64,000 nucleotides of DNA from Algibacter amylolyticus (GCF_014202225.1 NZ_JACHGE010000002.1:62001-126000), one strand, 5' to 3'; shown: positions 9,382 through 18,625, counted from the stretch's first letter. The notes: generated by a model not told the origin, from the letters alone. Numbers and translations are program-made.

Positions 9382-9440
9382 AATTTGAAGTGTAGCGGAA
9401 CTGCTGAAGCTTTACGTTTATTCTAGATAAAAGCAGATTT

Positions 9441-9537
9441 ACCCGCGTTAGGGATTGCAGTGGAAAGCCCACAGCCCGACGAAGGAGGTGGGAGGACTTG
9501 TAGCGTAAAGCCCGACCCTCGTGGTAACGCCCAAATA
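9441..9537 (+). repeat. Dispersed GCGTTAGGG element, copy A
   Basis: Begins ACCCGCGTTAGGGATTG and ends GGTAACGCCCAAATA. The core has AAAGCCCACAGCCCGACG, AGGAGGTG and GGACTTGTAGCG, then AAAGCCCGACCC. It is closely similar to copies D, E and F. Located between converging genes. Confidence 0.85.
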
Positions 9538-9539
9538 CT

Positions 9540-10181
9540 CTAAGATTCTAACTTTTTTAGCTCTTTATAATTGTTGTTTAAGCGCTTTAAAAGAATACCA
9601 TAAATAAGCCAATAAAATAATAGTAATACACCAATTACAACCCCTATTACCAATAAGGTTACCATAAAAATAACGGCATAAAATTTAAATACTTCGCCAC
9701 TTGCCGATGCTAGTTCTAGCTTGCTTGAAAATTCGGGATTATGATTAAAGTTATAAAAAACACCTATAAATGCACCAATAAAAAGTGATGCTAGGTTAAA
9801 AATGACGTAATGTTTTACGGTTTTTCTGGTTTTTAAGATGTTCTCCATAAGGGTTTTGGAGCTATCGGTAGTTGAGATGTTTTTGTAGTTTTTATAGAAT
9901 AAATAGAAAAAATAGATTAGTACCGCATAGCTTATTATAGTTATTGGGATTAAAATATGGTTAATGTTTAGCTCGTCTATTTTGTTAGAATATACACTTC
10001 CTTTAAAGGCAAATGAGATGGATAGCCAAAACCCGAATTCGAGGAGGCTGATTATAAATATCCATTTTACGATGGAGGACGATTTTTTTAAAATCATCTT
10101 GTAAATATCGTTATAGGAAAGCTTAGGGTAATTGCTATTGCCCTTTTTCCAGTCTTTTTTTAATAAATCTAATTCATCCAT
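9540..10181 (-). CDS. Four-helix membrane protein paired with ECF sigma factor
   Basis: No family recognised with certainty. It has a soluble N-terminus of about 35 residues (MDELDLLKKDWKKGN) followed by four hydrophobic segments at roughly 38-60, 72-95, 117-137 and 165-200, and a short charged C-terminus. The gene begins 4 bp after the sigma factor stop on the same strand, an arrangement typical of sigma/anti-sigma pairs. The WK-containing N-terminus resembles that of flavobacterial proteins found beside ECF sigma genes. A role in sequestering the sigma factor is inference from position only. Confidence 0.7.
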   Translation of the reverse strand: MDELDLLKKDWKKGNSNYPKLSYNDIYKMILKKSSSIVKWIFIISLLEFGFWLSISFAFKGSVYSNKIDELNINHILIPITIISYAVLIYFFYLFYKNYKNISTTDSSKTLMENILKTRKTVKHYVIFNLASLFIGAFIGVFYNFNHNPEFSSKLELASASGEVFKFYAVIFMVTLLVIGVVIGVLLLFYWLIYGILLKRLNNNYKELKKLES

Positions 10182-10185
10182 AATG

Positions 10186-10680
10186 TTACGGATTTAGTAT
10201 GGCTTTAAGTTTCGTTTTAATTCTGTTCATTTTTACACGAGCATTAACGGAACTTATACCAAGTGTTTCACTAATTTCTTTATAGTCTTTGTCTTCTAAA
10301 TATAAAAAGACCAATGCTTTTTCAATATCGTTTAGTTGATGTACTGCTTTGTATAGGGTTTTTAATTGCTGTTCTTCGGTATCATCATAATCTTCCGCCT
10401 TTATTTTAAATTCTACACCAGCGTAATCTTGCGTGTTTATGGTGCGCTTAGATTTTCGGTAGAGTGTAATTGCGGTATTTAATCCTACGCGATACATCCA
10501 AGTACTAAATTTGGCATCACCACGAAATTTTGGATATGCGCGCCAAAGCTGTATGGTTATTTCTTGAAATAAATCGTTATGGGCGTCATAATTATTGGTG
10601 TACAAACGGCAAACTTTGTGCACAATATTTTGATGCTTTTCTAGCAATTCTACAAAACTATGTTCTAGCTCTTTATTCAA
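10186..10680 (-). CDS. ECF-type RNA polymerase sigma factor
   Basis: Alternative sigma-70 family factor. Region 2 is visible at about residues 10-75 (DAHNDLFQEITIQLWRAYPKF, FSTWMYRVGLNTAI). Region 4 lies at about 110-160, with a helix-turn-helix in YKEISETLGISSVNARVKM. Its 164 residues are normal for a compact ECF factor without extra domains. It is followed almost directly by a membrane protein that may be its regulator. The target regulon cannot be told. No exact -7 housekeeping box was seen upstream, so it may be autoregulated. Confidence 0.9.
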   Translation of the reverse strand: MNKELEHSFVELLEKHQNIVHKVCRLYTNNYDAHNDLFQEITIQLWRAYPKFRGDAKFSTWMYRVGLNTAITLYRKSKRTINTQDYAGVEFKIKAEDYDDTEEQQLKTLYKAVHQLNDIEKALVFLYLEDKDYKEISETLGISSVNARVKMNRIKTKLKAILNP

Positions 10681-10900
10681 TGGTGTGGTTTAGTTACTCT
10701 ATAAGTAGTTTAAAATTTAAAAATGTTACAAGTAAATGAAAATTTAATTTTAAGACTAGCGTTTTTATATAAATATTGATTTTGAAAGGCCGGCAAATTT
10801 AAGAGCAAAAAATAGCCGTTTAAAAAGTTATTTATTTTAAACGGCTTGATTTTTATGGTATTAAGTTTTTATATTCTAGTATAAGACTAGGAATAAAAAT

Positions 10901-13018
10901 TTAATCGATGCATTTTAATTTATCTATAAAAAATTCTTTATACTCTATAAAGTTTATGTCTTTGGTGCCCTTAGTTCCTTTTAAAACGATAGATTTAATT
11001 GGCGAACTTTTTAATGCACTTTTTTGATCGTTAGTTAAAATGGCTTTAAAATGGAAGATTTCACCACATTCAATATCCCATGAATGATAAAACATCACGG
11101 TACGATTATTTTCTAGAGTTATTTTTAAACTAGAACGCTGATTAGGAAGGTACGAAGCGCAACCTAAGTCTTCGGATAAATTAAAAAACACATTTGTTTT
11201 TACACCTTGTTGGTATAATTCGGCTGTTAATTTATTAGAAATACTATATTCTTCTGTTCTTTTGGTTGTTATGTTATAGAATCTATCATAATCATTAATT
11301 TGATAGTGACACTCATTTCTATATTTCATTCTTTCTGCTAAAGCAATGACTTCGGCATCTTGTTCCTCAGGTTCAGAATTCATAGCGTTTTGAGCTAAAG
11401 CGGTACTTCGTCTTAAACCTTCAAGTTCTTGTCTTTCCTTCTCTATCATTTTAGCAATAGAATCGTTCTGTCTTCTTAATTCTATTAATTGTTGTTCCTC
11501 TTTTTCTCTTGCTTTTGCTATAGAGTTGTATTTGCTTGCTTCGTTTACTTGTTTTCTAATGGCATCGCGTTCTGCTTTAATAGCAGACTCTCTACGTTTT
11601 TTGGTCTCTAACTGTTTTTCAGTTTCGAGATCAGACGCGGCTGCTGTTTCTTTTTGTTTTTGAAGCTCCAATTGTCTTTTAGCTTCTAATTCTGCTTTCT
11701 CTTCAGCTTCTTTTTGCTTCTGAATTTCTAGCTTTCTTTTTGCTTTTAGAGCTGCTTTTTCATCCGCTTCTTTCTGCTTTTTAAGTTCCAATTGTCGTTT
11801 AGCTTCTAGTGCAGCTTTCTCTTCAGCTTCTTTTTGTTTTTGGAGTTCTAGTTGTCTTTTAGCTTCAATAGCAGCTTTTTCTTCGGCTTCTTTTTGTTTT
11901 TGGAGTTCTAGTTTTCTTTTAGCTTCAAGAGCAGCTTTTTCTTCAGCTTCTTTTTGCTTTTGGAGCTCTTGTTGTCTTTTAGCTTCAATAGCGGCTTTTT
12001 CTTCGGCTTCTTTTTGTTTTTGGAGTTCTAGTTGTCTTTTAGCTTCAAGAGCAGCTTTTTCTTCGGCTTCTTTTTGCTTTTTAAGTTCTAGTTGTCTTTT
12101 AGCCTCAAGAGCAGCTTTCTCTTCCGCTTCTTTTTGCTTTTGGAGTTCTAGTTGTCTTTTAGCTTCAAGAGCAGCTTTTTCTTCGGCTTCTTTCTGTTTT
12201 TGGAGTTCTAGTTGTCGTTTAGCTTCAAGAGCAGCCTTTTCTTCGGCTTCTTTTTGTTTTTGGAGTTCCAATTGTCTTTTAGCTTGAAGTTCAGCTTTCT
12301 CTTCCGCTTCTTTTTGTTTTTGAAGTTCTAGTTGTCGTTTAGCCTCAAGAGCGGCTTTTTCTTCAGCTTCTTTATGCTTTTTAAGTTCTAGTAGCCTTTT
12401 AGCTTCTAGTGCTTCTTTAGCAGCGGCTTCCTTTTGTCTTTGAATTTCTAATAGCTGTCGCTTAGCTTCTTCTTCAGCTCTAGCTTGTGCTTCTTTTTGT
12501 TTTAAAATTTCGTGTTGTCTCTTAGCTTCTTGAGCCGCCTTAACTATAGAGTCATTTCGTTTGTTTTCAAGGATTTTTCGTTGCTTAATTTCTTCAATTT
12601 TTGCAATAGAATCTAAACGTCTTTGTTCAATCTGTTGCAATTTCTCTTGCGCTTCTTTTACATAAGATTGCGATTTTTCTTGTCTTTGCTTTCGTTCCTG
12701 AATGGCTTTTTCACGCTGTTCTTCTTCATGATCAAAATATAAATCCATCATTTGCTCGTTAACAAATAGGTATTGGTCTTTTACAAAACCAACGAAATCT
12801 TTATATTTTACCTTATAAGTAAAGTTGCCTAAAAATGCTGTTACTACGCATTTTTGGTTTTCGTTAAACTCAGCAATAATTTCAGAACCGTTAGATTCTG
12901 ATTTATAGATTTTGCCGTCTTGGGAGAATTTTGTTGAAATATTAGCTTCTTCTTGACCGAAAATCTGTACGGTGAAGCTAACAAATAATAGTAGCGATAG
13001 GTATAAATACTTAACCAT
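10901..13018 (-). CDS. Exported coiled-coil protein with about twelve 20-residue repeats
   Basis: Signal peptide (MVKYLYLSLLLFVSFTVQIFG) then an SH3b-like segment at about 30-85 (CVVTAFLGNFTYKVKYKDFV). A long charged region follows (about 95-560) made of Lys/Glu/Ala repeats with consensus KQKEAEEKAALEAKRQLELQ, about twelve near-identical units and several degenerate ones, then a globular C-terminal part of about 120 residues with three cysteines (NECHYQIND, LGCASYLP, ECGEIFHF). The composition resembles the TolA helical domain, predicting a long single alpha-helix or coiled coil spanning the periplasm. Function unknown; no TolA C-terminal domain or partner genes are seen. Confidence 0.85.
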   Translation of the reverse strand: MVKYLYLSLLLFVSFTVQIFGQEEANISTKFSQDGKIYKSESNGSEIIAEFNENQKCVVTAFLGNFTYKVKYKDFVGFVKDQYLFVNEQMMDLYFDHEEEQREKAIQERKQRQEKSQSYVKEAQEKLQQIEQRRLDSIAKIEEIKQRKILENKRNDSIVKAAQEAKRQHEILKQKEAQARAEEEAKRQLLEIQRQKEAAAKEALEAKRLLELKKHKEAEEKAALEAKRQLELQKQKEAEEKAELQAKRQLELQKQKEAEEKAALEAKRQLELQKQKEAEEKAALEAKRQLELQKQKEAEEKAALEAKRQLELKKQKEAEEKAALEAKRQLELQKQKEAEEKAAIEAKRQQELQKQKEAEEKAALEAKRKLELQKQKEAEEKAAIEAKRQLELQKQKEAEEKAALEAKRQLELKKQKEADEKAALKAKRKLEIQKQKEAEEKAELEAKRQLELQKQKETAAASDLETEKQLETKKRRESAIKAERDAIRKQVNEASKYNSIAKAREKEEQQLIELRRQNDSIAKMIEKERQELEGLRRSTALAQNAMNSEPEEQDAEVIALAERMKYRNECHYQINDYDRFYNITTKRTEEYSISNKLTAELYQQGVKTNVFFNLSEDLGCASYLPNQRSSLKITLENNRTVMFYHSWDIECGEIFHFKAILTNDQKSALKSSPIKSIVLKGTKGTKDINFIEYKEFFIDKLKCID
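11640..12440 (-). repeat. 60-bp tandem repeat array inside the coiled-coil gene
   Basis: About thirteen head-to-tail 60-bp units coding for the 20-residue repeat. Units differ mostly at silent positions and a few codons (ALEAKR, AIEAKR, AELEAKR, KLEL, QQEL). High identity between neighbours suggests recent expansion or gene conversion, so copy number may vary between strains. Confidence 0.85.
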
Positions 13019-13119
13019 AGGGAGGGTTTAGATTTGTGGGATAATTATTAATTTGATGTAAAAGTACTGCATGATTTTAGAAAAATGCAAAAATTAAGCC
13101 AAAATGCAGTTTTTAACTA

Positions 13120-13281
13120 TTAACCTAATGCATTTTTGGTTATATACGCTCTCCAGCCTATAATTGCTAGTTGAAATTTTGTTGCTTTGGTAATATCTAA
13201 TTTACTTTTAGTGTAACTTGGTAAGATAATTTTGTTAACCTTGGCTAAAACCTTGAATACTTGCTTTTTCACTTTTTTCAT
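13120..13281 (-). CDS. 53-residue basic conserved small protein
   Basis: Short open reading frame, Lys-rich at the N-terminus (MKKVKKQVFKVLAKVNKIIL) and with the segment TKATKFQLAIIGWRAYITK, ending ALG. The pattern of a basic amphipathic helix, then PSYTK, LDITKATKFQ and IIGWR, looks like small flavobacterial proteins I have seen in genome annotations, but I cannot assign a function. An exact -7 box ends only about 11 bp before the ATG, implying a leader of a few bases or a leaderless mRNA. It lies alone in a gap of more than 800 bp. The rest of the gap (13282-13840) is very AT-rich and shows nothing else I can support. Confidence 0.65.
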   Translation of the reverse strand: MKKVKKQVFKVLAKVNKIILPSYTKSKLDITKATKFQLAIIGWRAYITKNALG

Positions 13282-13291
13282 TATTAAGGTA

Positions 13292-13299
13292 CAAAAATA
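13292..13299 (-). promoter_or_regulatory. -7 box of the 53-residue gene
   Basis: TATTTTTG on the minus strand, exact match to TAnnTTTG, 11 bp before the start codon. A start site about 7 bp downstream of the box would give a leader of only 3-5 bases. Confidence 0.5.
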
Positions 13300-13840
13300 G
13301 TAAAACTTATTCTAGACTAAGCTCTACTTTGTTTTTGGTTTAAATAATCGAAACAATATAAATTATTATATCAATTAATAGTTTGGCAAGTGTAATCATA
13401 TTTTAGCGTTTTAAAAGTTAGTTAAAAGGGTTAATTATTTCAATGTTTTTTGAAGATATAGGTTTGGTGTTATGTTTACCAAGAATTTTTTGTAAAAACA
13501 ATGAATTTAAATACGGATTTGTAAGTTAAATAATGCTTTTGGTTTTAATATTTGTGTGACTCCCTTTACTTGAGTTTTAATATGAAATTAAAAATGGTAG
13601 TTTTAATGATTATATGTAATAATTATAGATTGTTTTAGAAACAATTTTTATGTTTCAAGGAGTGTTTAGTTTGTAAAGTATAGATTTTATTGTGTTTCAT
13701 CATTTTAAGAATAGAAAATGATTTTTAATTTATAATTTTTTCAAGGGTATTCTATTTGTTTTAAAACTAAAATTTAAGTTTTAAAAAAAAATCACTTTTA
13801 GCTTTTTACTTTCTTTTATCTTCGCAAAAAAATATTATTT

Positions 13841-14791
13841 ATGAGTATTCTTTGGGTTATCCTTGGTTTTGTTTTGTTAGTGGTAGGGGGCGAGTTTTTG
13901 GTAAGATCTTCTGTAGCCTTATCATTTAAGTTTAACATTTCTAAAATGGTAATTGGTATGACGGTGGTTTCGTTTGCCACTTCTGCACCCGAATTATTGG
14001 TGAGTTTACAAGCAGCGCTTTCTGGGTCGCCAGCTATTGCTATAAATAATGTTGTAGGGTCCAATATAGCCAACATTGGTTTAGTATTAGGAATTACGGC
14101 TATGGTTGGAGCTATTGCAGTAGATAAGTCGTTTTACAAGCTTAATTGGCCTGTAATGATGATCTTTTCGATGGTGTTGTATTATTTTTTGAAAAATGAT
14201 AATGTTTTATCTGCCATTGAAGGTGGTATTTTATTTGCGGGACTTATTGTCTTTTTAGTTTACCTTATTAAAAGTGCAAAAAAGGATGTGGTTGTAGAAG
14301 AAGTTGATGAAACTTTATCTACAGTTTCAAACTTTAAAATAGGTTTATGGTTATTAATAGGAGCAGCAGCGCTTTATTTTGGAAGTGAATGGCTTGTTTT
14401 TGGAGCAAAAGATATTGCTACGTCTGTTGGTGTTAGCGAAGCTGTAATAGGTGTGTCTTTAATAGCTATTGGTACCAGCGTGCCAGAATTAGCGGCTTCG
14501 GTTATTGCGGCGGCAAAGCAAGAGAAAGCTATTTCTTTAGGAAATTTAATTGGTTCTAATATTTTTAATATTGCATCAGTGTTGGGCTTAACGGCTATGG
14601 TAAAACCTATTCCGGTTACAGAACCACAAATATTATCGAGCGATATTTTTTGGATGCTAGGTTTTTCGGCAATATTAATACCGCTTATATTTTTACCAAA
14701 ACGTTTGCAGATAAGTAGACTAAAAGGATTCTTTTTAGTGATTTGTTATGGTGTTTTTATGTTTTTGGTTTTTACACAAGGAAAGCTTTAA
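13841..14791 (+). CDS. Calcium/sodium antiporter (YrbG/CaCA family)
   Basis: Inner-membrane cation exchanger expected to extrude Ca2+ against Na+ or H+. Two inverted alpha-repeats are plain: VVSFATSAPELLVSLQAA (about 48-65) with GSNIANIGLVLG after it, and LIAIGTSVPELAASVIAA (about 207-224) with GSNIFNIASVLG. The two acidic Glu residues in SAPEL and SVPEL are the ion-coordinating positions of the family. About ten hydrophobic segments; 316 residues is typical. A near -7 box (TATCTTCG, 13817-13824) lies about 17 bp before the ATG. Converges on dispersed repeat copy B. Confidence 0.92.
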   Translation: MSILWVILGFVLLVVGGEFLVRSSVALSFKFNISKMVIGMTVVSFATSAPELLVSLQAALSGSPAIAINNVVGSNIANIGLVLGITAMVGAIAVDKSFYKLNWPVMMIFSMVLYYFLKNDNVLSAIEGGILFAGLIVFLVYLIKSAKKDVVVEEVDETLSTVSNFKIGLWLLIGAAALYFGSEWLVFGAKDIATSVGVSEAVIGVSLIAIGTSVPELAASVIAAAKQEKAISLGNLIGSNIFNIASVLGLTAMVKPIPVTEPQILSSDIFWMLGFSAILIPLIFLPKRLQISRLKGFFLVICYGVFMFLVFTQGKL

Positions 14792-14916
14792 GCTATACAG
14801 GTTCTCTTTATAAATTTTTATGGTTTTTTAGATATTGGTCTAGTTGATTAAGATAATACACCCTGCAAAAAAAAACGACTAAACTTTCATTCTAGTAACC
14901 TCAAGTTAGCAAACAA

Positions 14917-15009
14917 GCCCGCGTTAGGGATTGAACGGCATGTTTGAGCTCCCTGACTTTTTAGGAAGGAGCGAGTAGTGAAAGCCCGACCCTTTTCGGG
15001 TAACGCCAT
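14917..15009 (+). repeat. Dispersed GCGTTAGGG element, copy B
   Basis: Begins GCCCGCGTTAGGGATTG, then AACGGCAT. It has GGAAGGAGCGAG and GAAAGCCCGACCC, and ends CGGGTAACGCCA. With copy C it forms a subfamily marked by the AACGGCAT segment and the CCCTTTTCGGG end. Located 3' of the antiporter gene; the rest of this 327-bp gap holds only the glnA terminator. Confidence 0.8.
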
Positions 15010-15064
15010 ACTTCTCGATACAATATTGATGAAAATATCAGAAGCACTCGAAGTGACAACAAAC

Positions 15065-15096
15065 AAAAAGCGCTAACAAATTAATGTTAGCGCTTT
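15065..15096 (-). terminator. Intrinsic terminator of the type II glutamine synthetase gene
   Basis: Perfect 13-bp stem AAAAGCGCTAACA / TGTTAGCGCTTTT with a 6-base loop, followed on the minus strand by a T run. It lies 23 bp after the glnA stop. Confidence 0.85.
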
Positions 15097-15118
15097 TATA
15101 TATTGTAATGTACAATGC

Positions 15119-16135
15119 TTATTTAACTGGTTTAACAGTTTTAATAATTCTTGCAGCTACTTTGTATGGATCTGCGTTTGAAGATGGACGACGATCTTCT
15201 AACCAGCCTTTATATCCTTTTTCTACAGCAATAATTGGAATACGAATTGACGCGCCTCTATCTGAAACTCCCCAAGAGAAATCGTTAATAGATGCTGTTT
15301 CGTGCTTACCAGTTAAACGTTGGTCGTTAAACTCACCGTAAACATCGATGTGTTCTTTAACTACTGGACGGAAAGCTTCACAAATTTCTGCATACTTTTC
15401 TTTAGAACCACAAGTTCTTAAGATAGAGTTAGAGAAGTTAGCGTGCATTCCAGAACCATTCCAGTCTGTATCTCCTAATGGTTTTGGATGGTACTCGATG
15501 TACATTCCACGACCTTCTGTTAAACGATCTAATAAATATCTAGCAACCCAGATTTCATCTCCGGCTTTTTTAGCGCCTTTTGCAAACAATTGGAATTCCC
15601 ATTGTCCAGATGCAACTTCTTGGTTAATCCCTTCAAAGTTTAATCCAGCATCAATACATAAATCTGCATGCTCTTCAACTAAATCACGTCCGTGAGTATG
15701 TTTTCCTCCAACTGAACAGTAGTACATTCCTTGTGGAGCTGGGTAACCACCTCTTGGGAATCCTAATGGTAATTCAGTACTTGTATTCATAATAAAGTAT
15801 TCTTGCTCGAATCCGAACCAGAAATCGTTATCATCATCTTCAATCGTTGCACGTGCGTTAGATATATGTGGTGTTCCATCAGCATTCATAACTTCAGTCA
15901 TTACTAAATATCCATTTCTTCTTGTTGGATCTGGATAAACAGCAACTGGTTTTAAAATACAATCAGATGATCCACCTGAGGCTTGTTGTGTAGAAGACCC
16001 GTCAAAAGACCATAATCCTAATTCTTCTACTGTTCCTTGGAAGTTTTCATGTTCTTCAACCTTGGTTTTACTTCTTAAATTCTGAGTTGGGAAGTAACCA
16101 TCCAACCAAAGGTATTCTAATTTAATTTTTGCCAT
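15119..16135 (-). CDS. glnA: Glutamine synthetase, type II (eukaryotic-like GSII)
   Basis: Makes glutamine from glutamate, NH3 and ATP in the cytoplasm. Its 338 residues and motifs fit the short beta-grasp GSII class: LEYLWLDGYFPTQNLRSKT at the start, WSFDGSSTQQA, FWFGFEQEYFI, NGSGMHANFS (ATP site) and RGASIRIP. GSII is otherwise best known from eukaryotes, Rhizobiales and actinomycetes, and is common in Bacteroidota. It lacks the adenylylation loop of GSI. Transcribed divergently from glnN with a 271-bp shared promoter region. A -7 box lies at 16175-16182 and a strong terminator downstream. Confidence 0.95.
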   Translation of the reverse strand: MAKIKLEYLWLDGYFPTQNLRSKTKVEEHENFQGTVEELGLWSFDGSSTQQASGGSSDCILKPVAVYPDPTRRNGYLVMTEVMNADGTPHISNARATIEDDDNDFWFGFEQEYFIMNTSTELPLGFPRGGYPAPQGMYYCSVGGKHTHGRDLVEEHADLCIDAGLNFEGINQEVASGQWEFQLFAKGAKKAGDEIWVARYLLDRLTEGRGMYIEYHPKPLGDTDWNGSGMHANFSNSILRTCGSKEKYAEICEAFRPVVKEHIDVYGEFNDQRLTGKHETASINDFSWGVSDRGASIRIPIIAVEKGYKGWLEDRRPSSNADPYKVAARIIKTVKPVK

Positions 16136-16174
16136 AATGAATATTTTATAAATGAAATATTGATAATAATATCA

Positions 16175-16182
16175 CAAATATA
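16175..16182 (-). promoter_or_regulatory. -7 box of the type II glutamine synthetase gene
   Basis: TATATTTG on the minus strand, exact TAnnTTTG match, 39 bp before the start at 16135. Confidence 0.5.
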
Positions 16183-16358
16183 TATTTTTATATTTTTACT
16201 TCATATTTATAGGGGGTGTTTTAGTAAATTGATGAGTTATTTTTATTTATACCCTATTAATTTCAGCTTTATTTTAAAAAAAGATGATTTTTTAATAAAA
16301 ATACTGAAAAAAGCTTAAAAGTTTATTTAAGGAGTAGCGTTTTTATCTGCAAGCTGTT

Positions 16359-16366
16359 TATTTTTG
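16359..16366 (+). promoter_or_regulatory. -7 box of the type III glutamine synthetase gene
   Basis: TATTTTTG, exact TAnnTTTG match, 40 bp before the start at 16407. With the opposing box at 16175 it defines a divergent control region of about 180 bp. Confidence 0.5.
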
Positions 16367-16406
16367 TCTAACAAATTATTATCAAACTAATTAAATTACT
16401 ACGCCA

Positions 16407-18593
16407 ATGTCCACATTAAGATTTCACGCCATTAAAGAGTCGCTTAAAATTAAACCTATTTTGGTTGAAGAGAAGGAGCGTCGTTCGGATTTATTTGGAA
16501 AAAATGTGTTTAATGAAAACGCTATGCGTCATTACCTAACAAAGGATGCCTTTAAAGGGGTTATGAATGCAATTAAGTATGGTAAAAAGATTGATAGAAA
16601 TATAGCAGACCAAGTAGCGTCGTCCATGAAGGATTGGGCCTTAACAAAAGGTGTTACGCATTACACGCATTGGTTTCAGCCATTAACAGGAACAACTGCA
16701 GAAAAGCACGATGCCTTTTTTGAAACTATTGGCGATGGCATGGCGGTAGAGAAGTTTGGTGGTTCGCAATTGGTGCAACAAGAACCCGATGCGTCAAGCT
16801 TTCCTAATGGAGGTATTAGAAACACTTTTGAGGCTAGAGGCTATACAGCTTGGGATCCAACATCGCCAGCATTTATTTATGGTACAACCCTATGTATTCC
16901 TACTATTTTTGTGGCTTATACGGGTGAAGCTTTGGATTATAAAACACCACTTTTAAGAGCTTTAAATGCGGTTGATAATGCCGCAACTGCAGTTTGTAAA
17001 TATTTTGATAAAAATGTAAAAAAAGTAAGCTCATCTTTAGGTTGGGAGCAGGAGTATTTTTTAATAGATAAATTAATGGCTGCCAGCAGGCCAGATATAG
17101 CATTAACAGGTCGTACTATGCTTGGGCATTCTGCAGCAAAAGGGCAACAGTTAGATGATCATTATTTTGGGTCGATACCTACACGCGCTTTAAATTTTAT
17201 GCGCGAACTGGAAACCGAGTGTATGCTTTTAGGAATCCCTGTAAAAACAAGACATAATGAAGTAGCACCAAACCAATTTGAGTTGGCTCCTATTTATGAG
17301 GAGGCTAATTTAGCTGTCGATCATAATTCTTTATTAATGGATATTATGGGGCGTATAGCTTCTCGCCATAATTTTAAAGTGCTATTACACGAAAAACCTT
17401 TTGCAGGCGTAAATGGCTCTGGGAAACATAATAACTGGTCCTTATCAACCGATACCGGTGTAAATTTATTAGCACCAGGAAAAACACCAATGAGCAACCT
17501 GCAATTTTTAGCCTTTTTTATAAATACTATAAAAGCGGTACATACGCACGAGGCTTTGTTAAGAGCAGCCATAGCATCGGCTAGTAACGATCACAGGTTA
17601 GGGGCAAACGAGGCGCCACCAGCAATAATATCGGTGTTTATTGGCGAGCAATTAACTAAAGTTTTAGAGGAGTTAGAAGGGGTTACAAAAGGTAAATTAT
17701 CGCCTCAAGAAAAAACCGAATTAAAACTAAATGTAGTAGGTAAGATACCCGATGTTTTATTGGATAATACCGATAGAAACCGCACATCGCCATTCGCATT
17801 TACGGGTAACAAATTTGAGTTTAGAGCCGTAGGCTCATTAGCTAATTGCGGTAACCCAATGACGGTTTTAAACACTATAGTAGCCAAACAACTTCAGGAT
17901 TTTAAAATAGAGGTGGATGCCCTTATCGATAAAAAAGATTTAAAAAAGGACGAAGCTGTTTTTAATGTTTTAAGAGAATATATTAAATCGTGTCGCCCTA
18001 TTTTATTTGAAGGTAATGGTTATGGTGCCGAGTGGGAAAAGGAAGCTAAAAAACGCGGACTAAGTAATAACCGAAACACACCCGAAGCCTTAAAAGCTAG
18101 AGTATCGAAAGCATCCATTGCCTTATTTGAAGAAATGAATGTCATGAGCAAAAAAGAAACTGAAGCCCGATACGAAATCGAGGTGGAGGCTTACATTATG
18201 CACATACAAATAGAAAGTCGAGTTTTAGGCGATATTGCACGAAACCATATTGTACCAACAGCTGTAAAATATCAAAATATTTTGGTTGAAAACGTACGTG
18301 GGTTAAAGGAGATTTTCGAAGAAAAATACAATAGCGTATCCAAGGAGCAAATAAATCTTATAGAGGATATATCGAGCCATATAGAGGGCATTAACGTTAA
18401 TGTAAATAAAATGATTGACGCCCGAAAAGCAGCCAATACTTTAAAAGATATAGAAAAGAAAGCAGATGCGTATTGCCATAAAGTAAAACCTTTGTTCGAT
18501 GATATCCGTTACCATTGCGATAAACTAGAGTTATTGGTCGATGACGAGATTTGGCCACTAACCAAGTACCGCGAAATGCTTTTTACAAGGTAG
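16407..18593 (+). CDS. glnN: Glutamine synthetase, type III
   Basis: Large GSIII enzyme (728 residues), the main ammonium-assimilating glutamine synthetase in many Bacteroidota. Motifs: HYTHWFQPLTG near residue 90, GWEQEYFLID near 212, NGSGKHNNWS near 337, LGANEAPPAIISVFIG near 398, and the GSIII-specific C-terminal helical region. The start MSTLRFHAIKESL fits the family. It is paired head-to-head with a type II enzyme, so the cell carries two unrelated-length isozymes whose use is probably set by nitrogen supply. That regulatory idea is inference. Confidence 0.95.
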   Translation: MSTLRFHAIKESLKIKPILVEEKERRSDLFGKNVFNENAMRHYLTKDAFKGVMNAIKYGKKIDRNIADQVASSMKDWALTKGVTHYTHWFQPLTGTTAEKHDAFFETIGDGMAVEKFGGSQLVQQEPDASSFPNGGIRNTFEARGYTAWDPTSPAFIYGTTLCIPTIFVAYTGEALDYKTPLLRALNAVDNAATAVCKYFDKNVKKVSSSLGWEQEYFLIDKLMAASRPDIALTGRTMLGHSAAKGQQLDDHYFGSIPTRALNFMRELETECMLLGIPVKTRHNEVAPNQFELAPIYEEANLAVDHNSLLMDIMGRIASRHNFKVLLHEKPFAGVNGSGKHNNWSLSTDTGVNLLAPGKTPMSNLQFLAFFINTIKAVHTHEALLRAAIASASNDHRLGANEAPPAIISVFIGEQLTKVLEELEGVTKGKLSPQEKTELKLNVVGKIPDVLLDNTDRNRTSPFAFTGNKFEFRAVGSLANCGNPMTVLNTIVAKQLQDFKIEVDALIDKKDLKKDEAVFNVLREYIKSCRPILFEGNGYGAEWEKEAKKRGLSNNRNTPEALKARVSKASIALFEEMNVMSKKETEARYEIEVEAYIMHIQIESRVLGDIARNHIVPTAVKYQNILVENVRGLKEIFEEKYNSVSKEQINLIEDISSHIEGINVNVNKMIDARKAANTLKDIEKKADAYCHKVKPLFDDIRYHCDKLELLVDDEIWPLTKYREMLFTR

Positions 18594-18625
18594 TTTGTTG
18601 TTAATCTGAGATGTATCGAGAAGTT

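Noticed and set aside
15348-15695. 115-codon frame opposite the type II glutamine synthetase
   Set aside because: Antisense shadow of a strongly conserved gene; no promoter and no recognisable protein.
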